Assembly (NCBI GenBank): GCA_020634315.1
Contig: JACKBV010000003.1
Span: 1-64,000 of the forward strand
Length of the DNA: 64,000 bases
Reading direction: 5' to 3'
Source: Ardenticatenaceae bacterium
Lineage (GTDB): Bacteria; Chloroflexota; Anaerolineae; Promineifilales; Promineifilaceae
Positions 12,116-20,893 of this stretch are shown in pieces. Numbering within the stretch: position 1 is the first letter of the stretch; each line of letters opens with the position of its first letter. The notes below the pieces were generated by a model. It did not search any database. It worked only from the letters and a program-made list of their open reading frames with translations, and was not told where the DNA came from. The position numbers and the translations under genes are program-made.

Positions 12116-12480
12116 CCCAAGAACACACCCCCATCAACCTCAACCTCCCGGAGGTTATCATCAAGACATCATTCTCATGGAACAACCTCCGGGAGGCTAT
12201 TTTCAGGAAGGCGTTTCGGCGAGCTAACGCCCACCCATCAACCTCAACCTCCCGGAGGTTATCATCAAAACATCATTCTCATGAAACAACCTCCGGGAGG
12301 TTATTTTCAGGAAGGCGTTTCGGCGAGCTAACGCCCACCCATCAACCTCAACCTCCCGGAGGTTATCATCAAGCATCATTCTCATGGAACAACCTCCGGG
12401 AGGTTATTTTCAGGAAGGCGTTTCGGCGAGCTAACGCCCACCCATCAACCTCAACCTCCCGGAGGTTATCATCAAGACAT
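12116..12480. repeat. tandem ~104-bp repeat built on REP palindromes
   Basis: About 3.4 head-to-tail copies with period 103-104 bp (GAGCTAACGCCCACCC recurs at 12221, 12325, 12428). Each copy has AACCTCCCGGAGGTT, a short spacer (ATCATCAA…TTCTCATG), AACCTCCGGGAGG and a TTTTCAGGAAGGCGTTTCGG tail. The copies are nearly identical, so the array expanded recently. Confidence 0.9.
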
Positions 12481-12553
12481 CCTCCTCATGCCGCAAACCT
12501 CCACGAAGCCACCTCCCCCAAACCACCACGCCGCCTCCACGAACCGACGTTTC

Positions 12554-12612
12554 CGACCACCGACCACCGACCACCGACCACCGACCACCGCTCACCGACC
12601 ACCGTCCACCGC
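12554..12612. repeat. heptamer tandem repeat (CGACCAC)n
   Basis: Direct reading shows four clean copies of CGACCAC followed by decayed ones (CGCTCAC, CGACCAC, CGTCCAC). It sits between the REP tandem array and the CRISPR leader. It does not lie in a supported gene. Confidence 0.8.
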
Positions 12613-12815
12613 CACAAAAAAGCATGTCCCGGCACAAAAGTTAGCGTATAATACAGTACCATTGAATCAGGCGTTGGGACATCGCGACAGACATCAACAT
12701 TCCATCCTTATTAATTACAAGCGGCTGTCCATTCACCGACAGCGAAGCTCATTAACAATCGCATACCATTCCCCTGGCAACACCCTCTTTCCGGCTTGCT
12801 GCCAAAGGTAACAGC
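12613..12815. other. gap before CRISPR leader 1
   Basis: No gene seen. A TATAAT hexamer stands at 12647-12652 but has no good -35 partner. The segment 12705-12752 (CCTTATTAATTACAA … GCTCATT) has a diverged second copy inside array 1 at about 13214-13265. Confidence 0.45.
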
Positions 12816-13103
12816 GCGTGGCAAAATAGTGACAAACGTCAAAAGACCCTCGGAAACAGAGAAATCAGGCGATTGCGTGTAAAAACAAGCGATCTGTGGG
12901 GTCAAACAGGCGCGTGATCGCCCGAATTTCTTATGAGTAAGATACGTTTTTGCGGTATCTTTTGACGACCCTCGCCAAATCGGAAGCGGTGGGTGACAAA
13001 TAGCAATTTTTCTGGCAAAACAGCGGCGCAATGGGGCAGCACAAGCCGCCACAAGACAAAAAATGCGCTTGTGTGGTGTGCGCCACCCATGTGGATAACT
13101 GCT
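12816..13103 (+). promoter_or_regulatory. CRISPR leader 1
   Basis: A 288-bp segment directly upstream of the first repeat and about 90 % identical by eye to 24760-25047. It is richer in A/T-tracts than the surroundings. It contains a hairpin (AAGATAC…GTATCTT, about 12941-12963) and a perfect DnaA-box-like nonamer TGTGGATAA at 13090-13098, five bases before repeat 1. The final ~40 bp are the most conserved part between the two leaders, as expected for the spacer-integration site. It should drive the pre-crRNA toward increasing coordinates. Confidence 0.85.
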
Positions 13104-15840
13104 GTCAGACAGGCACTAACGCCCTCAGGGGCATTTCGACACTGGTTTATGCGACTTTTCAGCATGTCGCCGTGATAGGCATCAACATCAGCGACAGACA
13201 GGCACTAACGCCCTCCTTATTAATTACAAATTTCGACCATTCACTTACTCAGGGATTTCGCTCATTGCATCCGTATATCATTGGTCAGACAGGCACTAAC
13301 GCCCTCAGGGGCATTTCGACAATACAAACGCATTGAAATAGTGACAAATGCAGCGAAATGTGCTGTCGTGTCAGACAGGCACTAACGCCCTCAGGGGCAT
13401 TTCGACCTGATTGATCCATCCTGCAGGTTCTAAATAACCGCGTGAAGTGTCAGACAGGCACTAACGCCCTCAGGGGCATTTCGACCATTGGTCAGCAACA
13501 GGCGCGGTCAATCATTTTAGCCAAGCCCAGACGAGTCAGACAGGCACTAACGCCCTCAGGGGCATTTCGACGACCCTCGCGCAAGCGCATCGAAAGCGGT
13601 GGGTGAAAAAGACAGGCACTAACGCCCTCAGGGGCATTTCGACGCAATCATCTCCGCACAAACCGCCAGACAGGCAATAACGCCCTCAGACAGCATTTCA
13701 GTGGTGTGATGTACACCGCATGTTTTTAACTTTGCTGTCAGACAGGCACTAACGCCCTCAGGGGCATTTCGACATTTTGTTTACTCTTCTTTGACCTTTG
13801 CGCAATTTTGGTCAGACAGGCACTAACGCCCTCAGGGGCATTTCGACGACTACTGAGCTGATCGCATTGTTTGAAGTTGCCTCGTGGGTCAGACAGGCAC
13901 TAACGCCCTCAGGGGCATTTCGACCTATCTGAGACCGGGGACATCAGCACTAACGCCCTCAGGGCATTTCGACGGTAGGTCAGACAGGCACTAACGCCCT
14001 CAGGGGCATTTCGACATTATCAAATAAGATCTCGATAGTTTTGCGCAAACATCAGACAGGCACTCAGACAGGCACTAACGCCCTCAGGGGCATTTCGACG
14101 ACATGATCTTAACGCACGGCATGGTCGAAGTTCAGTTCTACAGGCACTAACGCCCTCAGGGGCATTTCGACCTGACTCCTCGGAAGATTAGGAGGAATTA
14201 GCCAGTCGTCAGACAGGCACTAACGCCCTCAGGGGCATTTCGACAAATTTCAGACAGGCCCCTCGGACTCAGACAGGCACTAACGCCCTCAGGGGCATTT
14301 CGACATATACCACCTTGTTTGTACTTCACCCCCTCAGGGGCATTTCGACCTGTGCGCATGAAAGTCAGACAGACAGGCACTAACGCCCTCAGGGGCATTT
14401 CGACACAATTACCAACTCAGACAGGCACTAACGCCCTCAGGGGCATTTCGACAAAAGTTCACCTTGTCAGACAGGCACTAACGCCCTCAGGGGCATTTCG
14501 ACCAATTGTGTAGGTCGCGATTTGGGTGGCATGTTGCCCTCAGGGTCAGACAGGCACTAACGCCCTCAGGGGCATTTCAGACACTAACTAACGCCCTCAG
14601 GGGCATTTCGACCTGCCTTATGCATGAATTGCAGTCAGACAGGCACTAACGCCCTCAGGGGCATTTCGACCATGTTCTCAACGCACGCATCAAACGGAAC
14701 AGAACGGATGCGGTCAGACAGGCACTAACGCCCTCAGGGGCAGGGGCATTTCGACTTTGGTACTGTGTCAGACAGGCACTAACGCCCTCAGGGGCATTTC
14801 GACGTAGTCATATTTCCAGACATCGTCACTAACGTCAGACAGGCACTAACGCCCTCAGGGGCATTTCGACGAAGCCAACATGAAAATGGAGTCGGCAATT
14901 GGTCAGTCAGACAGGCACTAACGCCCTCAGGGGCATTTCGACTTTCAGCGCTTCGAGGGCAGTGCGGAGCCCCAGGTCTGAGTCAGACAGGCACTAACGC
15001 CCTCAGGGGCATTTCGACATAAAGCCGCCAATACCAACCCTATGATGTTGGTAGCTGGCGTCAGACAGGCACTAACGCCCTCAGGGGCATTTCGACAAAT
15101 TCTGCAAGTTTTTGCACTAACGCCCCTCAGCCATTTCAGACGACATCCTGCTGGCAGTTCCTCAGACAGGCACTAACGCCCTCAGGGGCATTTCGACAAT
15201 AATCGCGGCGGTATCTGTACCATGCAATTGCGATCAGTCAGACAGGCACTAACGCCCTCAGGGGCATTTCGACTCAGGGGCCATCCAATTAGCCTTCAAG
15301 ATCACACGCAAACGCGATTGTCAGACAGGCACTAACGCCCTCAGGGGCATTTCGACCATATTCCAGAAGTTTCTTAGCACTGAGAGAAACTGTGGTCAGA
15401 CAGGCACTAACGCCCTCAGGGGCATTTCGACAATTATCCCATTTCCACCCAGAGGGGCATTTCTGACTTATCATTGTAGAAGTTTTGTCAAAATTCCCTC
15501 AGGGGCTTTTTAGATTTCATCAGTCAGACAGGCACTAACGCCCTCAGGGGCATTTTCGACTTTTAACTCGGGCGAGTTGGTGCACAACAGTTGGTCAGAC
15601 AGGCACTAACGCCCTCAGGGGCATTTCGACTTACCGCCATGCCATCATCAACAGCGGTGACGTCAGACAGGCACTAACGCCCTCAGGGGCATTTCGACAT
15701 GGCTTCCATAATTTTGATTCTATCGTAAGCTCTGTCAGACAGGCACTAACGCCCCCAGGGGCATTTCGACTCACCATTTGTGTAGGAACCGTTGCCGAGT
15801 ACGTCCGTCAGACAGGCACTAACGCCCTCAGGGGCATTTT
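13104..15840 (+). CRISPR. CRISPR array 1 (rearranged, about 36 usable plus ~6 decayed repeats)
   Basis: The 37-bp repeat starts GTCAGACAGGCACTAACGCC and ends CAGGGGCATTTCGAC. The first copy is 13104-13140, the last (3' end diverged) 15807-15840. Spacers are mostly 30-42 bp, but several are only 5-14 bp (for example 13974-13978, 14405-14416, 14453-14465). Many repeats are damaged: 5'-truncated (13611, 14140), interrupted (13193), internally duplicated (14052-14099, 14364-14404, 14713-14755), fused (14545-14612), or reduced to fragments (13944, 14330, 15113, 15448, 15496). The pattern points to recombination between repeats or to misassembly. It shares repeat and leader with array 2, so both should feed the same Csm complex. 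Confidence 0.95.
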
Positions 15841-16082
15841 GGTTCGAGTAGGGGCGAGCCGGCGGCTCGCCTCTACCAGCAGGCAGGCCAGCACTCACGC
15901 TTTCAGGGAGATTGCGATAAACACCCTCATGACAAACATCCGCCCAAGGGATTATCAGACAGACACGATGCCCTCCAGGGCATTTCCAAAAGCCAGACCA
16001 CAGCGTTTCTCTTCCAATTCCCCCCTTTTTCGGTTAGAATACCTTCGTAGTCGTTTCTTGCACCTGGCACAAAGGAGTCATA
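15841..16082. repeat. CRISPR trailer module, single copy
   Basis: After the last repeat comes a hairpin (GGCGAGCC-GG-CGGCTCGCC type, about 15853-15872), a CTCTACCAGC segment, a degenerate CRISPR-repeat-like stretch, ACAAACATCCGCCC and another repeat-like remnant (CAGACAGACACGATGCC). The same module is present in more copies after array 2. The ribosome-binding site for cas10 (AAAGGAG) closes the gap. Confidence 0.7.
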
Positions 16083-17174
16083 ATGGCACAGTCAGATTTT
16101 TCTTTCGCGTTAGCTGGCTTGTTGCACGAAATTCTGGAACAGTTCCCCAATTTAACGACCCAGCTTCCTGAATGGTTCATGCAGGTAAGAGACAGCGCTT
16201 TGCCTGCCATCACCTGGGCTAACGGCCTGCTTACGACAAAAGCGGCGCAAGCCCTGCGCCCGCAGCATCCGCAGCGTGTCACCATTTTCAATCAATTGTT
16301 CCCCCAGGCAGACAAACCGATTGACGATAAGCATTTCATCCCGATTAGGCCGCTGCAATTAGCGGAGGATGTCGTTTTGCCACAGGCCGCCAGCACGGCA
16401 GCAGAGCGTACCGCCGCGTATGAAGCGCTGTTGCAGGAAATGGAATTGGCGTTGGCCGCGATACGGCCGTTTCCCCCTGCCGCCTATCTCACCGCCGCCT
16501 ACGATTGGTTGCAGCGTTTTGCCTGGTGTTTGCCGTCGCCCTATGATGGTGGCAAGGAAACGGCCGTTTCCCTCTTCGACCACAGCCGTGCCGTTGCTGC
16601 ACTTCTCCCCTGCTATCAGTCAGCCGCAGCAGAAAAAGATGATATCCCCGTTGCCGCCTTCGTCAGCGGCGACATCTCCGGCGTGCAATCCTTCATTTAC
16701 ACCATCACTGCGCGTGGTGCCACATCAGGGCTGCGCGGCCGTTCCCTCTACTTGCAGCTGCTAACCGAAGCCATCTCCGGTTATGTTCTGCGCGAATTGG
16801 AACTGCCCACGACAAGCCTCATCTATGCGGGTGGCGGCCATTTCTACCTCATCGCCCCCCCCGACAAAGTCGAGAAACTACCGCAAATCCAACGCCATAT
16901 TAGCAGCGCCCTGCTGCGCCATCATCAGGGCGAACTGTACCTGGCCTTGGGCAGCGCCACTTTTGCAGCAGCCGATTTCCGCTCCGACCAATTCGGCAAA
17001 GCGTGGAGCCGCCTCAGCCAATCCGTCAGCCGCGCCAAGCGCCGCCGCTTTAGCGAATTAGGCGAAGCCATGTATGCAGACATCTTCACCGAGCAGGGGC
17101 TGGGGGGGCCAAGCAAAGTGAATGTCGCGTTTGCCATTATGAAGGTAATGTCAAAAGTGATTCCACGAAACTAG
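16083..17174 (+). CDS. cas10: Cas10/Csm1, N-terminal part (HD-like and first Palm)
   Basis: ATG at 16083 after AAAGGAG. Cas10 is the large subunit of the type III-A complex; it makes cyclic oligoadenylate when target RNA is bound. This part contains the N-terminal HD-like region (ALAGLLHEILEQF), where the usual His-Asp is His-Glu, so single-strand DNase activity is doubtful. Next comes the first Palm domain with the Csm1 signature SGDISGVQSFIYTI…LRGRSLYLQLL. The frame ends early. At the G7 run 17102-17108 one more G would give AKQSECRVCHYEGN, the expected first half of the Cas10 zinc ribbon, and join this to the next entry. The last ~22 residues of this frame are therefore spurious. Confidence 0.9.
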   Translation: MAQSDFSFALAGLLHEILEQFPNLTTQLPEWFMQVRDSALPAITWANGLLTTKAAQALRPQHPQRVTIFNQLFPQADKPIDDKHFIPIRPLQLAEDVVLPQAASTAAERTAAYEALLQEMELALAAIRPFPPAAYLTAAYDWLQRFAWCLPSPYDGGKETAVSLFDHSRAVAALLPCYQSAAAEKDDIPVAAFVSGDISGVQSFIYTITARGATSGLRGRSLYLQLLTEAISGYVLRELELPTTSLIYAGGGHFYLIAPPDKVEKLPQIQRHISSALLRHHQGELYLALGSATFAAADFRSDQFGKAWSRLSQSVSRAKRRRFSELGEAMYADIFTEQGLGGPSKVNVAFAIMKVMSKVIPRN

Positions 17175-17206
17175 ATAACGAAGGCGACCCCATCACCAAA
17201 TGCTTC

Positions 17207-18490
17207 ATGTGCAAATCGCTGGAAACACTTGGTCAAGAACTGCGTCAGGCACAAGGATTGCTGCTGACACAAACTGAAGCAACCATGCACAATCGTCAAA
17301 ATTGGGCAGATGCTCTGGCTGAGTTTGGCTTACATGCCGAAGTGGTGACAAATGGGGCAAACCTGCCCGCAAAGGTTGCTAATAAAAAAGTGACGCGCTA
17401 CCTGGCGATTAACGATGATGCCGCGCAGCACGCCAGAAGTGCGCTGGCAGCATCTGGCGTGCCCGTCCTGCTCCGGTATATGGTTAACGTCACCCCGCTT
17501 GTGACCCCCACTGATGAAAAAAAATCAAAAGATGCCCGCACACAGTTCCGCAACGAACATCCACACGTACCGCAAGAAAAATGGCCGGAATTATGGGAAG
17601 CAGGTTTTGTGCGTCCCTTTGAACTTATTGAATCCCATGCGTGTGGCATCCAACGATTGGGCGTGCTGCGCATGGATGTAGATGATTTGGGGCGCATCTT
17701 TGCCGAAGGGTTTGGAGGAGACGGAGGTCTGGCACAAACGGTCGCACTCAGTTTTGCCATGTCACTCTTCTTTGAAGGATGGGTTGCCGCGTTAGCCAGA
17801 CGCGCTGACAACAACCGTGATGTGGTCTACTCCATTTATTCTGGTGGTGATGACTTGTTCATTGTTGCGGCCTGGGATGTGCTGCCCGACCTGGCGCACA
17901 ACATCGCCCAGGATTTAAGCAGCTATGCCGCCCATAACCCACACATCCACGTCAGTGCCGGGATCACGTTGCACGGCGGCAAATTCCCTCTTTATCAGGC
18001 AGCGAGAGCGGCAGAAGAGGCTTTAGATCAGGCAAAGGATTTTTCGCGCAATGGCACATGCAAAAACGCCTTTACCTTTTTGGGGCGTACGCTATCTTGG
18101 AACGAGTACATAGATTTACAAACCACTTTTGTTGAATTTGCAAATCTAGTGGCACCAAAAGACAACGATGCTCCCCATGCGCCACAGCGCTTGTTGCAGC
18201 TCCTCATGCAAATGGAAACTTTGTATACGCAGCATCGCCGTTATCAACTGGTATCTGGGCAACAGGCCGAGAAGGTTTATTGGGGTCCCTGGCATTGGCG
18301 CAGTGCCTATTTGTTAAATCGTTTGGCAAAACAAAACAAAGACGTGAGGGACGACATTTTAGCCATTGCGGCACAACTGAGCGGCGAAAATTTTAGTCGT
18401 ATCACCATGCTTGGTCTAGCTGCACGTTGGGCTGAGCTGTATACGAGAGAAGATCACAAAAACAAGGAGGTAATTGATGGCCGGGAATGA
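17207..18490 (+). CDS. cas10: Cas10/Csm1, C-terminal part (zinc ribbon, cyclase Palm, D4)
   Basis: The coding frame really begins near 17109 with SECRVC; the ATG at 17207 lies inside the zinc ribbon (second pair KCFMC) and has no ribosome-binding site. The cyclase Palm carries an intact SGGDD (codons about 17840-17854), so cyclic oligoadenylate synthesis should be possible if the two parts are joined. DVDDLGRIFAEGF is the upstream conserved Palm motif. The helical D4 domain follows. The joined protein would be about 802 residues, typical for Csm1. The stop overlaps the csm2 start by 14 nt, so translation is probably coupled. Confidence 0.9.
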   Translation: MCKSLETLGQELRQAQGLLLTQTEATMHNRQNWADALAEFGLHAEVVTNGANLPAKVANKKVTRYLAINDDAAQHARSALAASGVPVLLRYMVNVTPLVTPTDEKKSKDARTQFRNEHPHVPQEKWPELWEAGFVRPFELIESHACGIQRLGVLRMDVDDLGRIFAEGFGGDGGLAQTVALSFAMSLFFEGWVAALARRADNNRDVVYSIYSGGDDLFIVAAWDVLPDLAHNIAQDLSSYAAHNPHIHVSAGITLHGGKFPLYQAARAAEEALDQAKDFSRNGTCKNAFTFLGRTLSWNEYIDLQTTFVEFANLVAPKDNDAPHAPQRLLQLLMQMETLYTQHRRYQLVSGQQAEKVYWGPWHWRSAYLLNRLAKQNKDVRDDILAIAAQLSGENFSRITMLGLAARWAELYTREDHKNKEVIDGRE

Positions 18491-18926
18491 TCAACAATCA
18501 GTTGATTTGGGGATTTCTAAGCAAACTTTGCGCGACATTATTATCACGGGCAATGCACAAACCCTGGTAGAACACGCCAAAAGTATTGGTGACAAATTAG
18601 GTAAAACGCTGACAACGAATCAAATCCGGGCAATTTTTGGTACAGTGCGCCAGATTGAGATGGATTGGGATGATGTAGCCGGTCAGGCACGTCAGGAACG
18701 TGCCCAGCGGCAGTTAATTCTGCTTCAGCCCAAGATGGCTTATCGTGCCAGCAAAGAGGGGCGTGGTGGACGCGGGTTACAAGCTCTCACAAATGTACTT
18801 AGCGATTCGATAGATTTGGTGATGGACGACAAAGTACCGCCCGCAGAAAAGCGGGAACGCTTTGGGCGTTTTGTGGATTTCTTTGAAGCGATTCTGGCTT
18901 ACCACACGGTAGCCGGTGGACGTTAA
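18477..18926 (+). CDS. csm2: Csm2, small subunit of the type III-A complex
   Basis: 149 residues. ATG at 18477 has AAGGAGG six bases upstream; the TTG at 18474 is less likely. All-helical, with the Csm2 pattern ITTNQIRAIFGTVRQIE-like core (here LTTNQIRAIFGTVRQIE) and a C-terminal FVDFFEAILAYH helix. Csm2 subunits line the inner filament along the crRNA-target duplex. It overlaps the end of cas10 and is followed by csm3 after 13 nt. Confidence 0.92.
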   Translation: MAGNDQQSVDLGISKQTLRDIIITGNAQTLVEHAKSIGDKLGKTLTTNQIRAIFGTVRQIEMDWDDVAGQARQERAQRQLILLQPKMAYRASKEGRGGRGLQALTNVLSDSIDLVMDDKVPPAEKRERFGRFVDFFEAILAYHTVAGGR

Positions 18927-18939
18927 AGGGAGGAGAAAA

Positions 18940-19716
18940 ATGAGCGATATTAAGTTATACGGCCGTATCTTCATCACCGGCAAAATCAAAGCCATCACTG
19001 GCCTGCATATAGGTGGCTCTGAAGGTGCCATCAGCATCGGCGGCGTAGACAACACCGTCATCCGCGACCCACTAACACAGCAGCCCTACATCCCCGGCTC
19101 CTCGTTAAAGGGTAAAATGCGATCCCTGTTGGAAAAGAACGACGGTCGTCCGCAAAACCGGAAAATTGGGCAGGCCACTATCCATACCTGTGACGCTAAA
19201 GATGAATACGATAAATGCGACGTTTGCCAGATTTACGGCGTTCCTGGTGAAGCAGACTTCTCCTGGCCCACACGCCTGGTTGTACGCGATGTGCCTTTAG
19301 ATGGCGCCAGCATCGAAAAATTGGCGCTGGCTAAAACCGACCTGCCCTTTACAGAAGTTAAATGGGAAGTGGCTATTGATCGCGTCACTTCCGCTGCTGT
19401 GCCACGCCAGATGGAACGTGTGCCTGCTGGCGCTGAATTTGGCGCGTTCGAGTTTGTCTTCAGCCTCTATGATCCTGATGATCAAAGTCGCTTCGTCCGC
19501 GTGGTAGACAGTATGAGCTTGCTCGAAGATGATTACCTGGGCGGCTCTGGCAGTCGTGGCAGCGGCAAAATCCAATTCTCAGAGATGAACGTCTCGCTTA
19601 AGCGCAGCAGTGATTATCTAAATCCGCAATCGCTGCTGCAAAAAGCAGACCTGACCGGGTTAACGAGTGCTTTGCCAACAATACAAGAAGCGCTTGGCAA
19701 GCTGTTCAATGAGTAA
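18940..19716 (+). CDS. csm3: Csm3, RNA-cleaving backbone subunit
   Basis: 258 residues. ATG 18940 is chosen because GGGAGGAG lies 4-11 bases upstream; an in-frame GTG at 18916 would overlap csm2. RAMP fold with the glycine-rich signature IPGSSLKGKMRSLLE and the catalytic aspartate in IGGVDNTVIRDP (Asp37), equivalent to the residue that cuts target RNA every six bases in known Csm3. A CDAKDEYDKCDVCQIYG cluster looks like the Csm3 zinc-binding insertion. Backbone copies set the length of the complex. Confidence 0.93.
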   Translation: MSDIKLYGRIFITGKIKAITGLHIGGSEGAISIGGVDNTVIRDPLTQQPYIPGSSLKGKMRSLLEKNDGRPQNRKIGQATIHTCDAKDEYDKCDVCQIYGVPGEADFSWPTRLVVRDVPLDGASIEKLALAKTDLPFTEVKWEVAIDRVTSAAVPRQMERVPAGAEFGAFEFVFSLYDPDDQSRFVRVVDSMSLLEDDYLGGSGSRGSGKIQFSEMNVSLKRSSDYLNPQSLLQKADLTGLTSALPTIQEALGKLFNE

Positions 19717-20893
19717 TGCCATGACCAACCTTACCCTCTACCAGTTGCAGCCCCAGGCATTGGGGTTCCATTTTGGCGAGGAGGGGCTGGAATTGGAAGA
19801 AAGTCGCATCTCCTTTCCCAGCGACTCCCTCTTTGCTGCCCTGGTGGCGACGGTGGCCGAACAGGAAGGGGCACAAGCAGTCAAAGATTTTACTGCCCCC
19901 TTTGCTAATGGCGAGCCGCCTTTCCGCCTGACTTCCCTATTCCCATATGTGGGGCAGCTGCCATTGCTGCCACTGCCCATGCTACAGATAAAACTCACGC
20001 CCAGCGCATCCCAACTGCCGCGCAAATTTGCCAAAAAGGTGCGCTTTGTTTCGCCTGGCATTTTCCGGCGGCTCGTCCAGGGGGATGATATGGATGAGTA
20101 CATGGCGAGCGAGACAAACGACTGTTTGCCTGCAAATGACCATTTGTCCACAAACGGCCGTTTCCTGCAAAGCAAAGCCATCTGGCTCACCCAACAAGAG
20201 ATAGACAGCCTGCCCACAACCTGGCTCGAACCTCCGGCAAGCCTCAAAGGCAACCGCGACGAACAGCGGCAGCGACTGCGCGAACCGGACACCCTGGCTG
20301 CACGCCATGTCTGGCAAAACGGCAGCGTTCCTCGCGTCACCCTGGATCGCGCCACCAACGCCAGCACCATCTACCTCATGGGGCGTGTTGCCTTCAACAC
20401 AGAGTGCGGCCTTTGGCTTGGTGTGCAGTACACAGACGAGAGCTGGCGTCCTCGCCTGGAAAACTTGCTGCATCACCTCGGCGACCGCGGCATTGGCGGT
20501 GAACGCAGCAATGGCTACGGCGCATTCAAGTTAATAAACCCGCCCACCCTGCTCCCCCCATTGCCACCCAATCCCGTTGGCGAATACCAACTGCTTCTCT
20601 CGCGCTACCTGCCCCGCGAAACAGAAATGAGCGTTATCCAGGATACTCATGCCGCCTACCAATTAATCCCTGTGGGCGGGTGGCTCGGCTCACCTCGCGC
20701 CCAAAACCTGCGCCGCAAACGCCTCACCCTGGTGGTTGAAGGCAGTGTGCTCGGCCCCGGTGCCGTTCAAGGTCGGATCGCCGACGTACAGCCCGATTGG
20801 GATGGATTTCCCCATCCCGTCTGGCGCAGCGGCCTGGCATTGACAACACCAGTCGCCGCCCAAGCGGTACAGGGAAAGGAAGGCCAGTCATGA
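19709..20893 (+). CDS. csm4: Csm4, crRNA 5'-end subunit
   Basis: 394 residues from ATG 19709, which overlaps the csm3 stop by 8 nt (ATG 19721 is possible). RAMP protein: N-terminal LYQLQPQALGFHFGEEGLELEE, then FPSDSLFAALVATVAEQEG, a central FAKKVRFVSPGIFRRLV region, and the glycine-rich GDRGIGGERSNGYGAFKL loop typical of Csm4. It caps the 5' handle of the crRNA and contacts Cas10. Somewhat longer than the common ~300 residues. The stop overlaps csm5 in an ATGA. Confidence 0.92.
   Translation: MSNAMTNLTLYQLQPQALGFHFGEEGLELEESRISFPSDSLFAALVATVAEQEGAQAVKDFTAPFANGEPPFRLTSLFPYVGQLPLLPLPMLQIKLTPSASQLPRKFAKKVRFVSPGIFRRLVQGDDMDEYMASETNDCLPANDHLSTNGRFLQSKAIWLTQQEIDSLPTTWLEPPASLKGNRDEQRQRLREPDTLAARHVWQNGSVPRVTLDRATNASTIYLMGRVAFNTECGLWLGVQYTDESWRPRLENLLHHLGDRGIGGERSNGYGAFKLINPPTLLPPLPPNPVGEYQLLLSRYLPRETEMSVIQDTHAAYQLIPVGGWLGSPRAQNLRRKRLTLVVEGSVLGPGAVQGRIADVQPDWDGFPHPVWRSGLALTTPVAAQAVQGKEGQS

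Noticed and set aside
12106..12651. 181-codon frame over the REP tandem repeats
   Set aside because: The product only mirrors the DNA repeat; no start signal and no domain.
12624..12652. Promoter at the TATAAT before leader 1
   Set aside because: The hexamer at the right distance upstream is ATGTCC-like and poor, and no transcript unit starts here.
17207..17260. ATG 17207 as a genuine start of a separate short Cas10
   Set aside because: It lies within the second zinc-ribbon cysteine pair, lacks a ribosome-binding site, and the upstream frame clearly continues the same domain.
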